Shown: piece after piece, positions 43,929 to 52,607 of the stretch
Layout: each line of letters begins with the position of its first letter
How positions within the stretch are numbered: position 1 is the stretch's first letter
DNA from: CAVSMC01 sp963798655
GTDB lineage: Bacteria; Pseudomonadota; Gammaproteobacteria; Burkholderiales; Casimicrobiaceae
Direction of reading: 5' to 3'
Length of the DNA: 64,000 nucleotides
Assembly: GCA_963798655.1 (NCBI GenBank)
Contig: CAWCUH010000016.1
Span: 372,001 to 436,000, forward strand
The notes under the pieces: model-generated
What the model was told of the DNA's origin: nothing
The model's database searches: none
The model's input: only the letters and a program-made list of their open reading frames with translations
Program-made: the position numbers and the translations under genes

Positions 43929-44911
43929 GCGCGGATTCGGCAAGCCTGATGCGTGCACTGCGTTTCGACCGATACGGTTCGCCGGAGGTGCTTCGCATCG
44001 TCGACGTTGCCGACCCCGCGCCCGGGGTCGGGCAGGCGAAGGTGCGCGTGCGTGCCGTCGGCCTGAATCCACTCGACTGGAAGATCCGCGCAGGCCATAT
44101 GCGCCTCGTGCCGATCGTGCGTCCGCCGCCGCGCGGTGTCGGCACGGACTTCGCCGGCGACATCGTCGCCGTGGGCGGCGGGGCGCTGACACGCCACGTC
44201 GGCGAGCGCGTGCTTGGCTCCCTGATGCCGTTCGGACGCGACGGCGCGCTTGCGCAGTACGTCGTCGTGCCGCTCGACCGCCTCGTTCCCATTCCGGCGA
44301 ACGTGACCGACGAGCAGGCGGCAGCGCTTCCGGTAGCGGCGGGCACCGCGCTGCAGGGGCTTTGCGACGACGCCAAAGTGGCCGCGGGCCAGCGCGTGCT
44401 CGTCAACGGCGCCGCCGGCGGCGTCGGCCATTGCGCGGTGCAGATCGCCAAGGCGCTGAATGCTTACGTCGTCGGCGTGTGCAGCGAGCGCAACGCCGCT
44501 TTCGTTCGCGAGCTCGGCGCGGACGAAATCGTCGACTATGCGCGAAGCGATTTCACGCAGCGGTCCGATCGCTTCGACGTGGTGTTCGACGCCGCCGGCA
44601 CGTCGAGCTTTCCAGCGGCGCGGCGCGTGCTGACCGAGACGGGCTGCTACCTCAACACAGCGGGCAGCGCGAGCGCCATGGCGGGTACGCTGATCAGCGC
44701 AGTGCTCGCGCGGGTCGCCACGCGCCAGCGCGCCATTCCTTTCCTGCTGCGCAACGGCCCGGCGTCATGGCAGCGGCTGATCGAGCTCAGTCAGGCGGGA
44801 AAGCTGCGCATCCATATCGAGCGCACGATCGCGCTCGAGGATGTCGCGGCTGCACAGCGCGACATGGAGACCGGGCACGGCCGCGGAAAGATCGTCGTGC
44901 GCATCGAATGA
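43925..44911 (+). CDS. NADPH:quinone reductase-like MDR oxidoreductase
   Basis: A 328-residue zinc-independent medium-chain reductase. It has an N-terminal GroES-like domain (VRAVGLNPLDWKIRAGHM) and a Rossmann part with NGAAGGVGHCAVQIAKAL (NADPH-binding). There are no zinc ligands. GTG at 43925 overlaps the preceding stop; ATG at 43952 (MRALRFDRYG) is a possible later start that fits the family N-terminus better. It would reduce quinones or enones. It is convergent with the PHA synthase gene, 7 bp away. Confidence 0.87.
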   Translation: MSADSASLMRALRFDRYGSPEVLRIVDVADPAPGVGQAKVRVRAVGLNPLDWKIRAGHMRLVPIVRPPPRGVGTDFAGDIVAVGGGALTRHVGERVLGSLMPFGRDGALAQYVVVPLDRLVPIPANVTDEQAAALPVAAGTALQGLCDDAKVAAGQRVLVNGAAGGVGHCAVQIAKALNAYVVGVCSERNAAFVRELGADEIVDYARSDFTQRSDRFDVVFDAAGTSSFPAARRVLTETGCYLNTAGSASAMAGTLISAVLARVATRQRAIPFLLRNGPASWQRLIELSQAGKLRIHIERTIALEDVAAAQRDMETGHGRGKIVVRIE

Positions 44912-44918
44912 GGCTTGC

Positions 44919-46751
44919 TCACGTCATGTGCACGTACGAGCCGGGAGCTGCCTCGATCGGCGGATAGCCGCTATCCGCTCGACCGAGCGGTGGCGGCGCA
45001 ACGCGGGCTCCCGAATGCGCGGCGAGCCAGCGCTGCCATTCCGGCCACCACGAGCCGTCCTTGTGCGGCGCTTGCGCGGCATAGCCGTCGGCATCGACAT
45101 ACGTGCCGTCGGCGGGGCGCGTCATCACCTGATACTCGCGGCCACGATGACCTGGCTCGCTCACGATGCCGGCGTTGTGCCCGCCGCTCGTCAGCACGAA
45201 CGTGATCTCGGCGCTGGTGAGCAGATGAATCTTGTACACCGAGCGCCATGGCGCGACGTGGTCGCTCACCGTGCCGACGCAGAACATCGGCACGCGGATA
45301 TTCGACACCGCGACCGGCTTGCCGCCGACGCGATAGCGTCCTTCGGCAAGGTCGTTGTCGAGGAACAGCCGGCGCAGGTATTGCGTATGCATCCGATACG
45401 GCATTCGCGTCGTGTCGGCGTTCCACGCCATCATGTCGTTCATCGGCGCGCGCTCGCCGAGCATGTATTCGCGCACCATTCGCGACCAGATGAGGTCGTT
45501 GGTGCGGATCAGCTGGAACGCGCCGGACATCTGCTCGGCGGACAGGTAGCCGCGGTCGAACATCAGGTCCTCGAGGAACATCATCTGCGATTCCTCGATG
45601 AACAGCGCAAGCTCGCCGGGCTCGGTGAAGTCGGTCTGCGCGGCGAGCAGCGTGACGGTCGCGAAGCGCTCGTCGTTGTCGCGCGCGAGCGCCGCCGCCG
45701 CGATCGCGAGCAGCGTGCCCCCGAGGCAATAGCCGACCGCATGCACGCTGCGATCGGGCGCGATGGCACGGACCGCTTCGAGCGCGTCCATCACCCCCAT
45801 CCGCAGGTAGTCACCCAGGCCGCGATCGCGATCCCCCTCGTCGGGGTTCTTCCACGAGATGCAGAACACGGTATGGCCCTGGTCGACCAGGTACTTGATC
45901 AGCGAGTTCTGCGGCGACAGGTCGAGGATGTAGTACTTCATGATCCACGCCGGCACGATCAGCAGCGGCTCGGCGTGCACGGTCGCCGTCGTCGGCGAAT
46001 ACTGGATCAGCTCCATCAGCCGATTGCGGAACACGACGACGCCGGGCGTCATGGCGACGCTTTCGCCCGGCCGGTAGCCTTCGCTGCCCGCCGGTGGCCG
46101 CCCGGCCTGCTTGCGCTCGAAGTCGTCGATCCAGTTCATCGCGCCGAACAGCAGGTTGAGGCCACCGGTCTCGACGGTCCTGCGCAGCACCTCGGGGTTG
46201 GTCAGCGGATAGTTCGACGGCGCGACGATGTCGAGCAGCTGGCGCGCGATGAACTCGACGATGTCCTCGTGGTGCTTCGAAACGCCGCGGATCCCGGACG
46301 TCGCGTTATGCCACCACTGCTGCGTCAGCAGGAACGACTGCGCGTAGAGGTTGAACGGGAACAGCCTCCAGTCGGGATGGCGGAAGCGGCGGTCCTGCGG
46401 CAACGGGTCGATGCACCACGGCATGTCCTTCCGCAGGCTGTGCGGCGCGTACACCGCCAGCCGGTAAAGCTTGCGCCAGGCTTTGCGCGCGATCTCGGCC
46501 TGCTTCGCCGGCGACAGCCCCAGGTGCGCGACCCAGTCGACGTACGACAGCATCAGCGCGGCCGGTGACACGGCGCCGGTGTAGCGCGCGATCACGCCGT
46601 GCAGCCAGCGATCGAAGCCGTCGGCGTACGGCGGCGGCGCTGCCGCCACGGGAAGCACCGGCGGTTGGCTGCCCTTGGTCCTGAACGGCAGCGCGACGAC
46701 GTTGCCGACAACCGGCGACGGCGATGTGTCCTGCGGTTGCGGGCGGCTCAT
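44919..46751 (-). CDS. phaC: Polyhydroxyalkanoate synthase (PhaC family)
   Basis: A 610-residue PHA polymerase. The lipase-box-like motif GYCLGG carries the catalytic Cys, with catalytic Asp in SDHVAPW and His in GGHNAG. The N-terminal domain has HPDWRLFPFNLYAQSFLL, matching class I synthases. It polymerises hydroxyacyl-CoA into storage granules in the cytoplasm. No phaA, phaB or phaE is adjacent; a phasin is encoded 5 kb away. A related PhaC-like fatty-acid or depolymerase role is less likely given the full catalytic triad. Confidence 0.92.
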   Translation of the reverse strand: MSRPQPQDTSPSPVVGNVVALPFRTKGSQPPVLPVAAAPPPYADGFDRWLHGVIARYTGAVSPAALMLSYVDWVAHLGLSPAKQAEIARKAWRKLYRLAVYAPHSLRKDMPWCIDPLPQDRRFRHPDWRLFPFNLYAQSFLLTQQWWHNATSGIRGVSKHHEDIVEFIARQLLDIVAPSNYPLTNPEVLRRTVETGGLNLLFGAMNWIDDFERKQAGRPPAGSEGYRPGESVAMTPGVVVFRNRLMELIQYSPTTATVHAEPLLIVPAWIMKYYILDLSPQNSLIKYLVDQGHTVFCISWKNPDEGDRDRGLGDYLRMGVMDALEAVRAIAPDRSVHAVGYCLGGTLLAIAAAALARDNDERFATVTLLAAQTDFTEPGELALFIEESQMMFLEDLMFDRGYLSAEQMSGAFQLIRTNDLIWSRMVREYMLGERAPMNDMMAWNADTTRMPYRMHTQYLRRLFLDNDLAEGRYRVGGKPVAVSNIRVPMFCVGTVSDHVAPWRSVYKIHLLTSAEITFVLTSGGHNAGIVSEPGHRGREYQVMTRPADGTYVDADGYAAQAPHKDGSWWPEWQRWLAAHSGARVAPPPLGRADSGYPPIEAAPGSYVHMT

Positions 46752-46848
46752 AGGCTTTCCGGATGACGAGCGCCGGCGCGAAAGCGCGCCAGCGGCTTTC
46801 TAGATCCTAGCGCGTGTCCCGCTCTGCACGTTGACACGGCTCAACAGC

Positions 46849-46876
46849 AAAAAGCCCGCCAGGTGGCGGGCCTTTG
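46849..46876 (-). terminator. Rho-independent terminator of the IPTL-CTERM gene
   Basis: Read on the minus strand, GCCCGCC pairs with GGCGGGC around a 4-base loop, followed by TTTTTGCT. It lies 20 bases past the stop codon of the IPTL-CTERM gene. It is the clearest intrinsic terminator in the window. Confidence 0.85.
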
Positions 46877-46895
46877 CGAATGGGCTGCGACGCGC

Positions 46896-47648
46896 TCAGC
46901 CGTGCCTGCGGCGTGCCGCCCACAATCCTGCGACCGCCAGCAGCACCGCCAGCAGGCCGATGCCCCATTCGGACAATGTCGGCACCACCGACACGGGCGG
47001 CGGAGGACCCGCCGGTGCGATCGGCACCGGGGAGCCGACGGCGACGAGACCGAAGCCGCCGCCGCTGCCGACGATCGTCAGGGTCAGCGTCGTGTAGGGA
47101 GCGGTGTTCGTCGCCCGCGCGCCGACCTGCCCGAAAAAGCCGCCGCCGGTGCCTTGGATCATGTTGCCGGTCACGATCGGCGGGCTGCCGGCGCCCTGTC
47201 CCGGACAAGGATCGGTGAAATCGCCGGTCAATGTCGTCGGTGGTGCGAGGGTCGCCGTGCCGACGTTGACGGTGGCGGAGTCGTTGCCGTCGAGGCCCCA
47301 TACGATGAAGCCGACGTCGTTGACCGGCTGCGAGAACATCACGGTCATCGTGCCGCCGTCCATCCAGTACGTCGGGTCGTAGGAGCTGCAGCCGAACGAC
47401 GTGAGGCCTCGATTCGCGCCGACGTGGTTCCAGCTCATCGTGATGCCCGACGGCAGCACGCAGGAGCCGGTCGCGCTGTTGGTGCGGAACGCCTGGTACG
47501 TCGGGTGGTTCAGCACGGCGACCTGGGTGCAGGCCTGCGCCTGGGCGGCGGTTCCATGCAGCGAGAACCACACGGGCAGCAACCAGGCCAGCGCCGCGAG
47601 AAACTTCAACAGCCGGACCGGCCGACCGTTCCGAAGACCGCTCTGCAT
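46896..47648 (-). CDS. IPTL-CTERM-sorted secreted protein
   Basis: A 250-residue exported protein with a signal peptide (FLAALAWLLPVWFSLHGTAAQA) and a C-terminal sorting tripartite signal: VPTLSEWG, a hydrophobic helix (IGLLAVLLAVAGLW) and a basic end (AARRRHG). That is the IPTL-CTERM type, presumably recognised by an exosortase encoded elsewhere. The mature part is Gly/Thr-rich with four Cys. ATG 47648 has AGGGAG upstream. Probably surface or extracellular-matrix located. Confidence 0.87.
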   Translation of the reverse strand: MQSGLRNGRPVRLLKFLAALAWLLPVWFSLHGTAAQAQACTQVAVLNHPTYQAFRTNSATGSCVLPSGITMSWNHVGANRGLTSFGCSSYDPTYWMDGGTMTVMFSQPVNDVGFIVWGLDGNDSATVNVGTATLAPPTTLTGDFTDPCPGQGAGSPPIVTGNMIQGTGGGFFGQVGARATNTAPYTTLTLTIVGSGGGFGLVAVGSPVPIAPAGPPPPVSVVPTLSEWGIGLLAVLLAVAGLWAARRRHG

Positions 47649-47854
47649 ATCGTTCGCTCCCTGTCGTTGCGGCTCGATGCTGACCATGCACGAGGCCGCG
47701 CCATCGTTGATGAACCCCTGCGCGCGCCATGCTAGGGGCTATCCGGCGGCCTGTAAAGCGATACCGCGATCTTCCGATCGAACGAAGTTGCGCCGGACCC
47801 ATGGCGTCGGATTCGGGCCGGTGCGCCAACGGCGGTCGCGCCGACCCGGGACAG

Positions 47855-48088
47855 CTACGCCCTGCTGCGCACCTTCATCGCCCGGGCGACGTTCGCCTCG
47901 AGCGCGAGCTCGGCGTGGTCGCAGACGACGATCGTCAGCGGACGCTGCTGCACGACGTCGAGCGGCTGCGCGGTGGAAAGCCCGTACGCGAGCAGCCGAT
48001 CACGCAGGCTCGGGTCGATCGTCGCATCGAAGCCGACGAAGTCGACGCGCTCGCCTGGCGCGATGTCGCAGAGCCGGCGCTCGCTCAT
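47855..48088 (-). CDS. feoA: FeoA-like ferrous-iron transport accessory protein
   Basis: A 77-residue SH3-fold FeoA protein (CDIAPGERVDFVGFD, LLAYGLSTAQPLDVVQQ). The ATG at 48088 overlaps the feoB stop as ATGA. FeoA binds FeoB on the cytoplasmic side and is needed for Fe(II) uptake. Here feoA follows feoB; the more common order is feoA-feoB. Confidence 0.85.
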   Translation of the reverse strand: MSERRLCDIAPGERVDFVGFDATIDPSLRDRLLAYGLSTAQPLDVVQQRPLTIVVCDHAELALEANVARAMKVRSRA

Positions 48089-50073
48089 CCGAGCGCCCTC
48101 AGCACGACGTTGGTCAATCCGCCGATCGCAAACGCCGTCGGCATGATGAGTGCGAGCATCAGCGCCGCGGTGCGCACGCCCTGTTCCTTGACGATCATCA
48201 TCACGCTCGCAATGCACGGCACGAACAGCGTGATCGTCACCATGCCGACCACCGTCTGCACCGGCGTGAGCAGGTGTCCCATCGCGAACAGGCCCGTCGC
48301 GCCGAAATCGCGCCGCAGGAAGCCCATGACGAAGGCCGCCGACGCTTCCTTCGGCAGGCCGAGCCAGCCGGTGACCAGCGGCTCGCCGCGCTCGATGATC
48401 CAGGGCAGCACGCCGAGCCTGTCGAGCGTGAACATGATCAGCGTGCCGATCAGGAACAGCGGGATCACCTCGACGAGATACCAGCGCAGGCGTCCGACGG
48501 TCTTTTTGAGCACGTTCGCCGCGACCGGCAGACGCATCGGCGGCATTTCGGTGACCAGCGGAATGCGACGACCGGGTATGAGCTTCGCGGCGAGCCAGCC
48601 GGCGGCGAGCAGCGTTACAACGAGCGATCCGACCCACGCGAGCGCGCCGCCGAAGCCGACGCTGCCGAGCATCCCCATGACGACGCCGAGCTGCGCCGAG
48701 CAGGGAATGGCGAGGGCCATCAGAAACGTCGCAATCAAGCGCTCGCGCCGCGTGTGCAGGATGCGCGTGGTGAGCGTCCCCATCGTCACGCAGCCCAGGC
48801 CCAGCACCATCGGCAGCACGGCGCGACCGTTGAGGCCGATTGCGGCGAACGCTCGGTTCGCAAGCACCGACAGACGCGAGAAATAGCCCGAGTCCTCGAG
48901 CAATCCGAACGCGATGAAGAATGTCGTGACGATCGGCAGGATCAGCGCGATCGCGTACGTCATGCCCATCGTCCACAGTCCGTACTGCCCGACGATGAGG
49001 TCGGCGAGCCACGGCCACGGCGCGTACGCGCTGACGAGTGCGGTCACCGCCGGATTGATCACGCCGCCAAACAGGCCCTCTTCGGTCCACTTGACCAGCG
49101 TTCCGGCGCCGAACACGCCGACGAACTCGTAGACGGCGAACAGCGTCGCGAGCAAAATCGGCACGCTCCACACGCGATGGATGACCAGCCGCCCGACGCG
49201 TGCGGCGAGCGGAAGCGGAGCCTTCGCGCCAGAGCGCAGCACGCGTGCGGCAATCGCGTCGGCCGCCGCGGAGCGCGCGGCTGAAAGCGCGCCGGCGACG
49301 TCGCCGCCATGCTCGGCGTCGGCATGCTCGCGCAGCTCGATCAACGGTCGCACGTCGGCGCCGAGCCGCGCAGCGAGCCACTGCTCGACTTCGCGGTCGC
49401 CGCCGAGGAACAGCGTCGCGAGCGCGCGGCTCGCGATCGGCGGGTGTGCGATCCGCGCATCGATCGTCGCCGTTGCTTGGGCGACCGCTCGCTCGATCGT
49501 CGCCGGATAGGCAAACGACGGCGCCGCGATCCGTGGCGCACGCAGCGCGTGCACCAGCGCGGCAATGCCTTCGCCGGCGGTGGCGACCGTCGTCACGACG
49601 TCGACGCCGAGTTCGCGCGCGAGCGCGACCGCGTCGATCGACACGCCGCGCGACGTCGACTCGTCGTGCATGTTGAGCGCGATCGCGAGCGGCAGGCCGG
49701 TTTCGGCAAGCGTCAGCGTGAGCGCGAGCGTGCGACGAAGGTGCTTGGCGTCGCCGATCTGGATCAGCGCACGCAACTCCTCGTGCAGCAGCGCGCGCAT
49801 CGTCGCGCGCTCGTCGTCGCTTCGCGCGGGCAGCGTGAGGACGCCGGGCGTGTCGAGCACGTCGGTGCCGGGCGCGTAGCGCGCCGTTGCGCGAGCGACT
49901 TCGACGGTCGTGCCGGGATAGTTCGAAACGTTGACGTAGGTTCCGGTCAACCGGTGGAAGATCACCGACTTGCCGACGTTCGGATGGCCGACCAGCGCGA
50001 GCGTGCGGGCGCTCGCGCGCCCGGGCGGTGAATCGAAGGGTGCAGCGGCGGTCGATGAGGAGCAGCAGTCCAT
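48085..50073 (-). CDS. feoB: Ferrous-iron transporter FeoB
   Basis: A 662-residue inner-membrane GTPase-transporter. G1 is GHPNVGKS near residue 30, G2/G3 follow in NYPGTTVEV and DTPG, and G4 is NMHD. The membrane part has the two Gate motifs, including GFGLLEDSGYFSRL-type and GFLRRDFGATGLF regions. ATG 50073 (MDCCSSSTAAAPFD) is preferred over upstream starts because a palindromic Fur-like box ends 19 bases before it. It is moderately shorter than E. coli FeoB, within the range of betaproteobacterial forms. Confidence 0.93.
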   Translation of the reverse strand: MDCCSSSTAAAPFDSPPGRASARTLALVGHPNVGKSVIFHRLTGTYVNVSNYPGTTVEVARATARYAPGTDVLDTPGVLTLPARSDDERATMRALLHEELRALIQIGDAKHLRRTLALTLTLAETGLPLAIALNMHDESTSRGVSIDAVALARELGVDVVTTVATAGEGIAALVHALRAPRIAAPSFAYPATIERAVAQATATIDARIAHPPIASRALATLFLGGDREVEQWLAARLGADVRPLIELREHADAEHGGDVAGALSAARSAAADAIAARVLRSGAKAPLPLAARVGRLVIHRVWSVPILLATLFAVYEFVGVFGAGTLVKWTEEGLFGGVINPAVTALVSAYAPWPWLADLIVGQYGLWTMGMTYAIALILPIVTTFFIAFGLLEDSGYFSRLSVLANRAFAAIGLNGRAVLPMVLGLGCVTMGTLTTRILHTRRERLIATFLMALAIPCSAQLGVVMGMLGSVGFGGALAWVGSLVVTLLAAGWLAAKLIPGRRIPLVTEMPPMRLPVAANVLKKTVGRLRWYLVEVIPLFLIGTLIMFTLDRLGVLPWIIERGEPLVTGWLGLPKEASAAFVMGFLRRDFGATGLFAMGHLLTPVQTVVGMVTITLFVPCIASVMMIVKEQGVRTAALMLALIMPTAFAIGGLTNVVLRALG

Positions 50074-50091
50074 CAGGCGGCGGGCCGAATC

Positions 50092-50116
50092 GTCAATGAG
50101 AATGATTCTAGTTGAC
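50092..50116. promoter_or_regulatory. Fur box upstream of feoBA
   Basis: A 25-bp perfect inverted repeat (GTCAA-TG-AGAAT-G-ATTCT-AG-TTGAC) with the AATGAGAATGATTCT core typical of Fur sites. It lies 19-43 bases upstream of the feoB start. It predicts iron-dependent repression of feoBA. Confidence 0.8.
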
Positions 50117-50218
50117 GATTTGGCCGCCAGGACGGCACGCGACGCCGATATCGTGCGCCGTTGATCCGCATCAAACCAATCGGTGCGGCAAAACGCCGCG
50201 CCGTCGCAGCGTGCACTG

Positions 50219-50578
50219 TCAGGCGTCACGCGAGCGCCACGCAAGCACGTACGCCGCCACGTTGATTGCGACCAGCGCGGCGCCCAGCCACAACTGCGTG
50301 TCGCGTGTGAGCGCGGCCGGGTAGAGCACGGGCGTCAGGTAACGGTCGATGAAGTCGCCACCGTACGTCGCGAGCCCCGCCGCGGCGCGCAGCTGGTTCT
50401 CCAGAGGCGTCAGCGGGCAGATCGCGCCGCTCCATTCGACGTACGTCGCCCAGCCGACCGCCGGCAGATGAACCCACGCGACACGAGGCCAGCGCATCAC
50501 CAGCAAGCCGCCCAGCGTCGCGAACGCGACGAACGCGAAATGCACAACGATTACGACATCGGCGGCGACGCTCGACAT
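50219..50578 (-). CDS. DUF2784 small membrane protein
   Basis: A 119-residue protein with about three membrane segments (VVHFAFVAFATLGGLLVMRW, and a C-terminal WLGAALVAINVAAYVLAW) and the family motif WSGAICPLTPLENQLR. ATG 50578 is the first start of the conserved region. The family is widespread and uncharacterised. It is divergent from the alcohol dehydrogenase gene, with 86 bp between starts. Confidence 0.82.
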   Translation of the reverse strand: MSSVAADVVIVVHFAFVAFATLGGLLVMRWPRVAWVHLPAVGWATYVEWSGAICPLTPLENQLRAAAGLATYGGDFIDRYLTPVLYPAALTRDTQLWLGAALVAINVAAYVLAWRSRDA

Positions 50579-50664
50579 GATCGGGTTGCGAAAAGGGCGT
50601 GACGGCACGTGACGCGAGCGCCGCGGCTGCTACGATATTACGCGAGACATTTGCGGAAACGGAC

Positions 50665-51663
50665 ATGGCGACGATGCAGGCGATGGTGTGCGAGGCGGCA
50701 GACCGTCCGCTCGCGCTGCGCACGCTGTCGCGGCCATCTCCGGCGCCCGGCGAGCTGCTCGTTGCCGTGCTCGCGTGCGGCGTTTGCCGCACCGATCTGC
50801 ACCTCGTGGACGGCGAGCTTCCCCATCCGAAGCAGCCGGTCGTTCCCGGCCACGAGATCGTCGGCACCGTCGCGGAAATCGGCGCGGGCGTCGACGGCTT
50901 TCGAGTCGGCGAGCGCGTCGGCGTCCCGTGGCTCGGCTGGACCTGCGGCCATTGCGCGTACTGCACCAGCGAAAGGGAGAACCTGTGCGTCGACGCGAGG
51001 TTCACCGGCTATCAGCGCGATGGTGGGTATGCCGAGTTCGCGATCGCCGACGCACGCTACGCGTTTGCGCTGCCCGACCGCTACGACGACGTCCACGCCG
51101 CACCGCTGCTGTGCGCGGGCCTCATCGGCTACAGGGCGTATGCGATGGCCGGCGACGCGAAGACGATCGGCCTGTACGGATTCGGCGCCGCGGCGCACCT
51201 GATCGCGCAGGTCGCGCTCGCGCAGGGACGCACCGTCTACGCGATGACACGGCCCGGCGATGCGGCGGCGCAGGCGTTCGCGCGCACGCTCGGCGTCGAC
51301 TGGGCGGGCGGTAGCGACGAGGCGCCTCCGGCGCCGCTCGACGCGGCGCTGATCTTCGCGCCCGCCGGCGGCCTCGTGCCGGCCGCGCTGGCGGCGGCCG
51401 CGCGCGGCGGCACGGTCGTCTGTGCCGGCATCCACATGTCGGACATTCCGTCGTTCCCGTACCGGCTGCTGTGGGGCGAACGCACGCTGCGCTCGGTGGC
51501 GAATCTCACGCGCGCCGACGGCGCCGCTTTCCTCGCGCTCGCCGGGCAGCTCGATCTCGACGTCCGCGTCGTGCCGTTCGCACTCGCGCAGGCGAACGAC
51601 GCGCTCGATCGTGTCCGCGCCGGGACGCTCGACGGCGCCGCGGTCTTGACGTTCGCCGGTTGA
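50665..51663 (+). CDS. Zinc-dependent alcohol dehydrogenase
   Basis: A 332-residue medium-chain zinc alcohol dehydrogenase. The catalytic-zinc ligands are Cys in GVCRTDLH and His-Glu in VPGHE. The structural zinc Cys cluster is in CGHCAYCTSERENLC. The Rossmann motif GLYGFGAAAHL binds NAD(P). ATG 50665 begins the conserved part; a longer frame starts at 50599. The family (AdhP/YjgB-like) oxidises or reduces small alcohols and aldehydes. Confidence 0.9.
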   Translation: MATMQAMVCEAADRPLALRTLSRPSPAPGELLVAVLACGVCRTDLHLVDGELPHPKQPVVPGHEIVGTVAEIGAGVDGFRVGERVGVPWLGWTCGHCAYCTSERENLCVDARFTGYQRDGGYAEFAIADARYAFALPDRYDDVHAAPLLCAGLIGYRAYAMAGDAKTIGLYGFGAAAHLIAQVALAQGRTVYAMTRPGDAAAQAFARTLGVDWAGGSDEAPPAPLDAALIFAPAGGLVPAALAAAARGGTVVCAGIHMSDIPSFPYRLLWGERTLRSVANLTRADGAAFLALAGQLDLDVRVVPFALAQANDALDRVRAGTLDGAAVLTFAG

Positions 51664-51755
51664 CGGCGTCGAATAGCCAGAATCCGCGCCGCTCGACTGT
51701 CGCTACGCAGCGCTCGCGCCTCGCCCTCCGCCGTCACCTACCCGAAAGGAACGAA

Positions 51756-52427
51756 ATGGCCACGAAGACTGCCGCCAAGAAGGGCGCAACCAGCCGCAAG
51801 CCCGCCGCGAAGAAGTCCGGTTCGCGCACGCGCGCGTCACAAACGTCGCGCAGCCAGCAGGCGCCTGCATCGTTCGCGATGCCCGGCATGGAGCAGCTGC
51901 GCAACATGCCCAAGATGCCGAACATGATCAGCGCGGAGCAGGCGATCGAGCTGTACAAGGCGAACGCCGCGATGGCGCTCGACATCATCAACGCGGCGAT
52001 CGACGGCACGGCGAGGCTTCGAGAGAAGCAGTTCGAGGGCGAGGAGCAGGTGCGCGCGATGGGCAAGAAGGCCGCGAAGACGGCGGCCGAGGCGCGCGAT
52101 GCGCAGTCGCTGATGCAGGCGGGGCAGGGCGTCGCGCAGGAAGCGATCGACAAATCGATGCGCTACTGGGGCGAGATGTTCGATCTGATCGTGGAGATCC
52201 AGAAGCGGCTGTTCGCGCTGATGGAGGAGCAGGCGCAAGGCATGCCGGGCGTGAAGCAGGCGAAGGCTGCGCTCGCGATGATGCCGGACTTGAAGCAGAT
52301 GCAGAACGTCGTGTCGGCGATGCAGGGCGTCGTGCAGTCGGGCGCGCCGGCGTTCGAGTCGATGCAGCGCGTCATGTCCGATTTCACCAGGATGGCGCAG
52401 AACGCGATGCCCGGCATGAAGCGCTGA
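51756..52427 (+). CDS. Phasin-family PHA granule protein with Lys/Ala-rich N-terminus
   Basis: A 223-residue phasin-like protein. The first ~35 residues are a histone-H1-like basic tail (KTAAKKGATSRKPAAKKSGS), followed by an all-helical phasin domain (about 60-150: EQAIELYKANAAMALDIINA). It would coat polyhydroxyalkanoate granules; the basic tail could bind DNA, as does the tail of PhaF-type phasins, though there it is C-terminal. It is on the opposite side of feo and IPTL genes from phaC, about 5 kb away. Confidence 0.82.
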   Translation: MATKTAAKKGATSRKPAAKKSGSRTRASQTSRSQQAPASFAMPGMEQLRNMPKMPNMISAEQAIELYKANAAMALDIINAAIDGTARLREKQFEGEEQVRAMGKKAAKTAAEARDAQSLMQAGQGVAQEAIDKSMRYWGEMFDLIVEIQKRLFALMEEQAQGMPGVKQAKAALAMMPDLKQMQNVVSAMQGVVQSGAPAFESMQRVMSDFTRMAQNAMPGMKR

Positions 52428-52534
52428 ACGAACGTCATTCCCGTGAGCGGTCGCCGTGGCGACACGGCGGGCGCTTCGTTTTGCGGCGCAGTGACAGGCG
52501 TCGTGGGCGCCGACGAAACGCGCGTCGGCGCGAT

Positions 52535-52551
52535 CGCACTCTGACCCTCGG
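52535..52551. repeat. Solo half of the REP-like repeat
   Basis: A single arm, GCACTCTGACCCTCGG, of the family found at 3.2, 21.9, 24.5 and 31.7 kb. No matching partner arm is nearby. It sits in the gap before the P-type ATPase gene. Confidence 0.7.
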
Positions 52552-52607
52552 TTCCGTTGACGAACGTCAGGCGCGAGCGTTACGGCCGGGGCGACAATCG
52601 AGGCGAT

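Noticed and set aside
52557..52607. Earlier TTG start of the P-type ATPase
   Set aside because: The added residues are Arg-rich, lie next to a repeat half, and match no family N-terminus; GTG 52608 is preferred.
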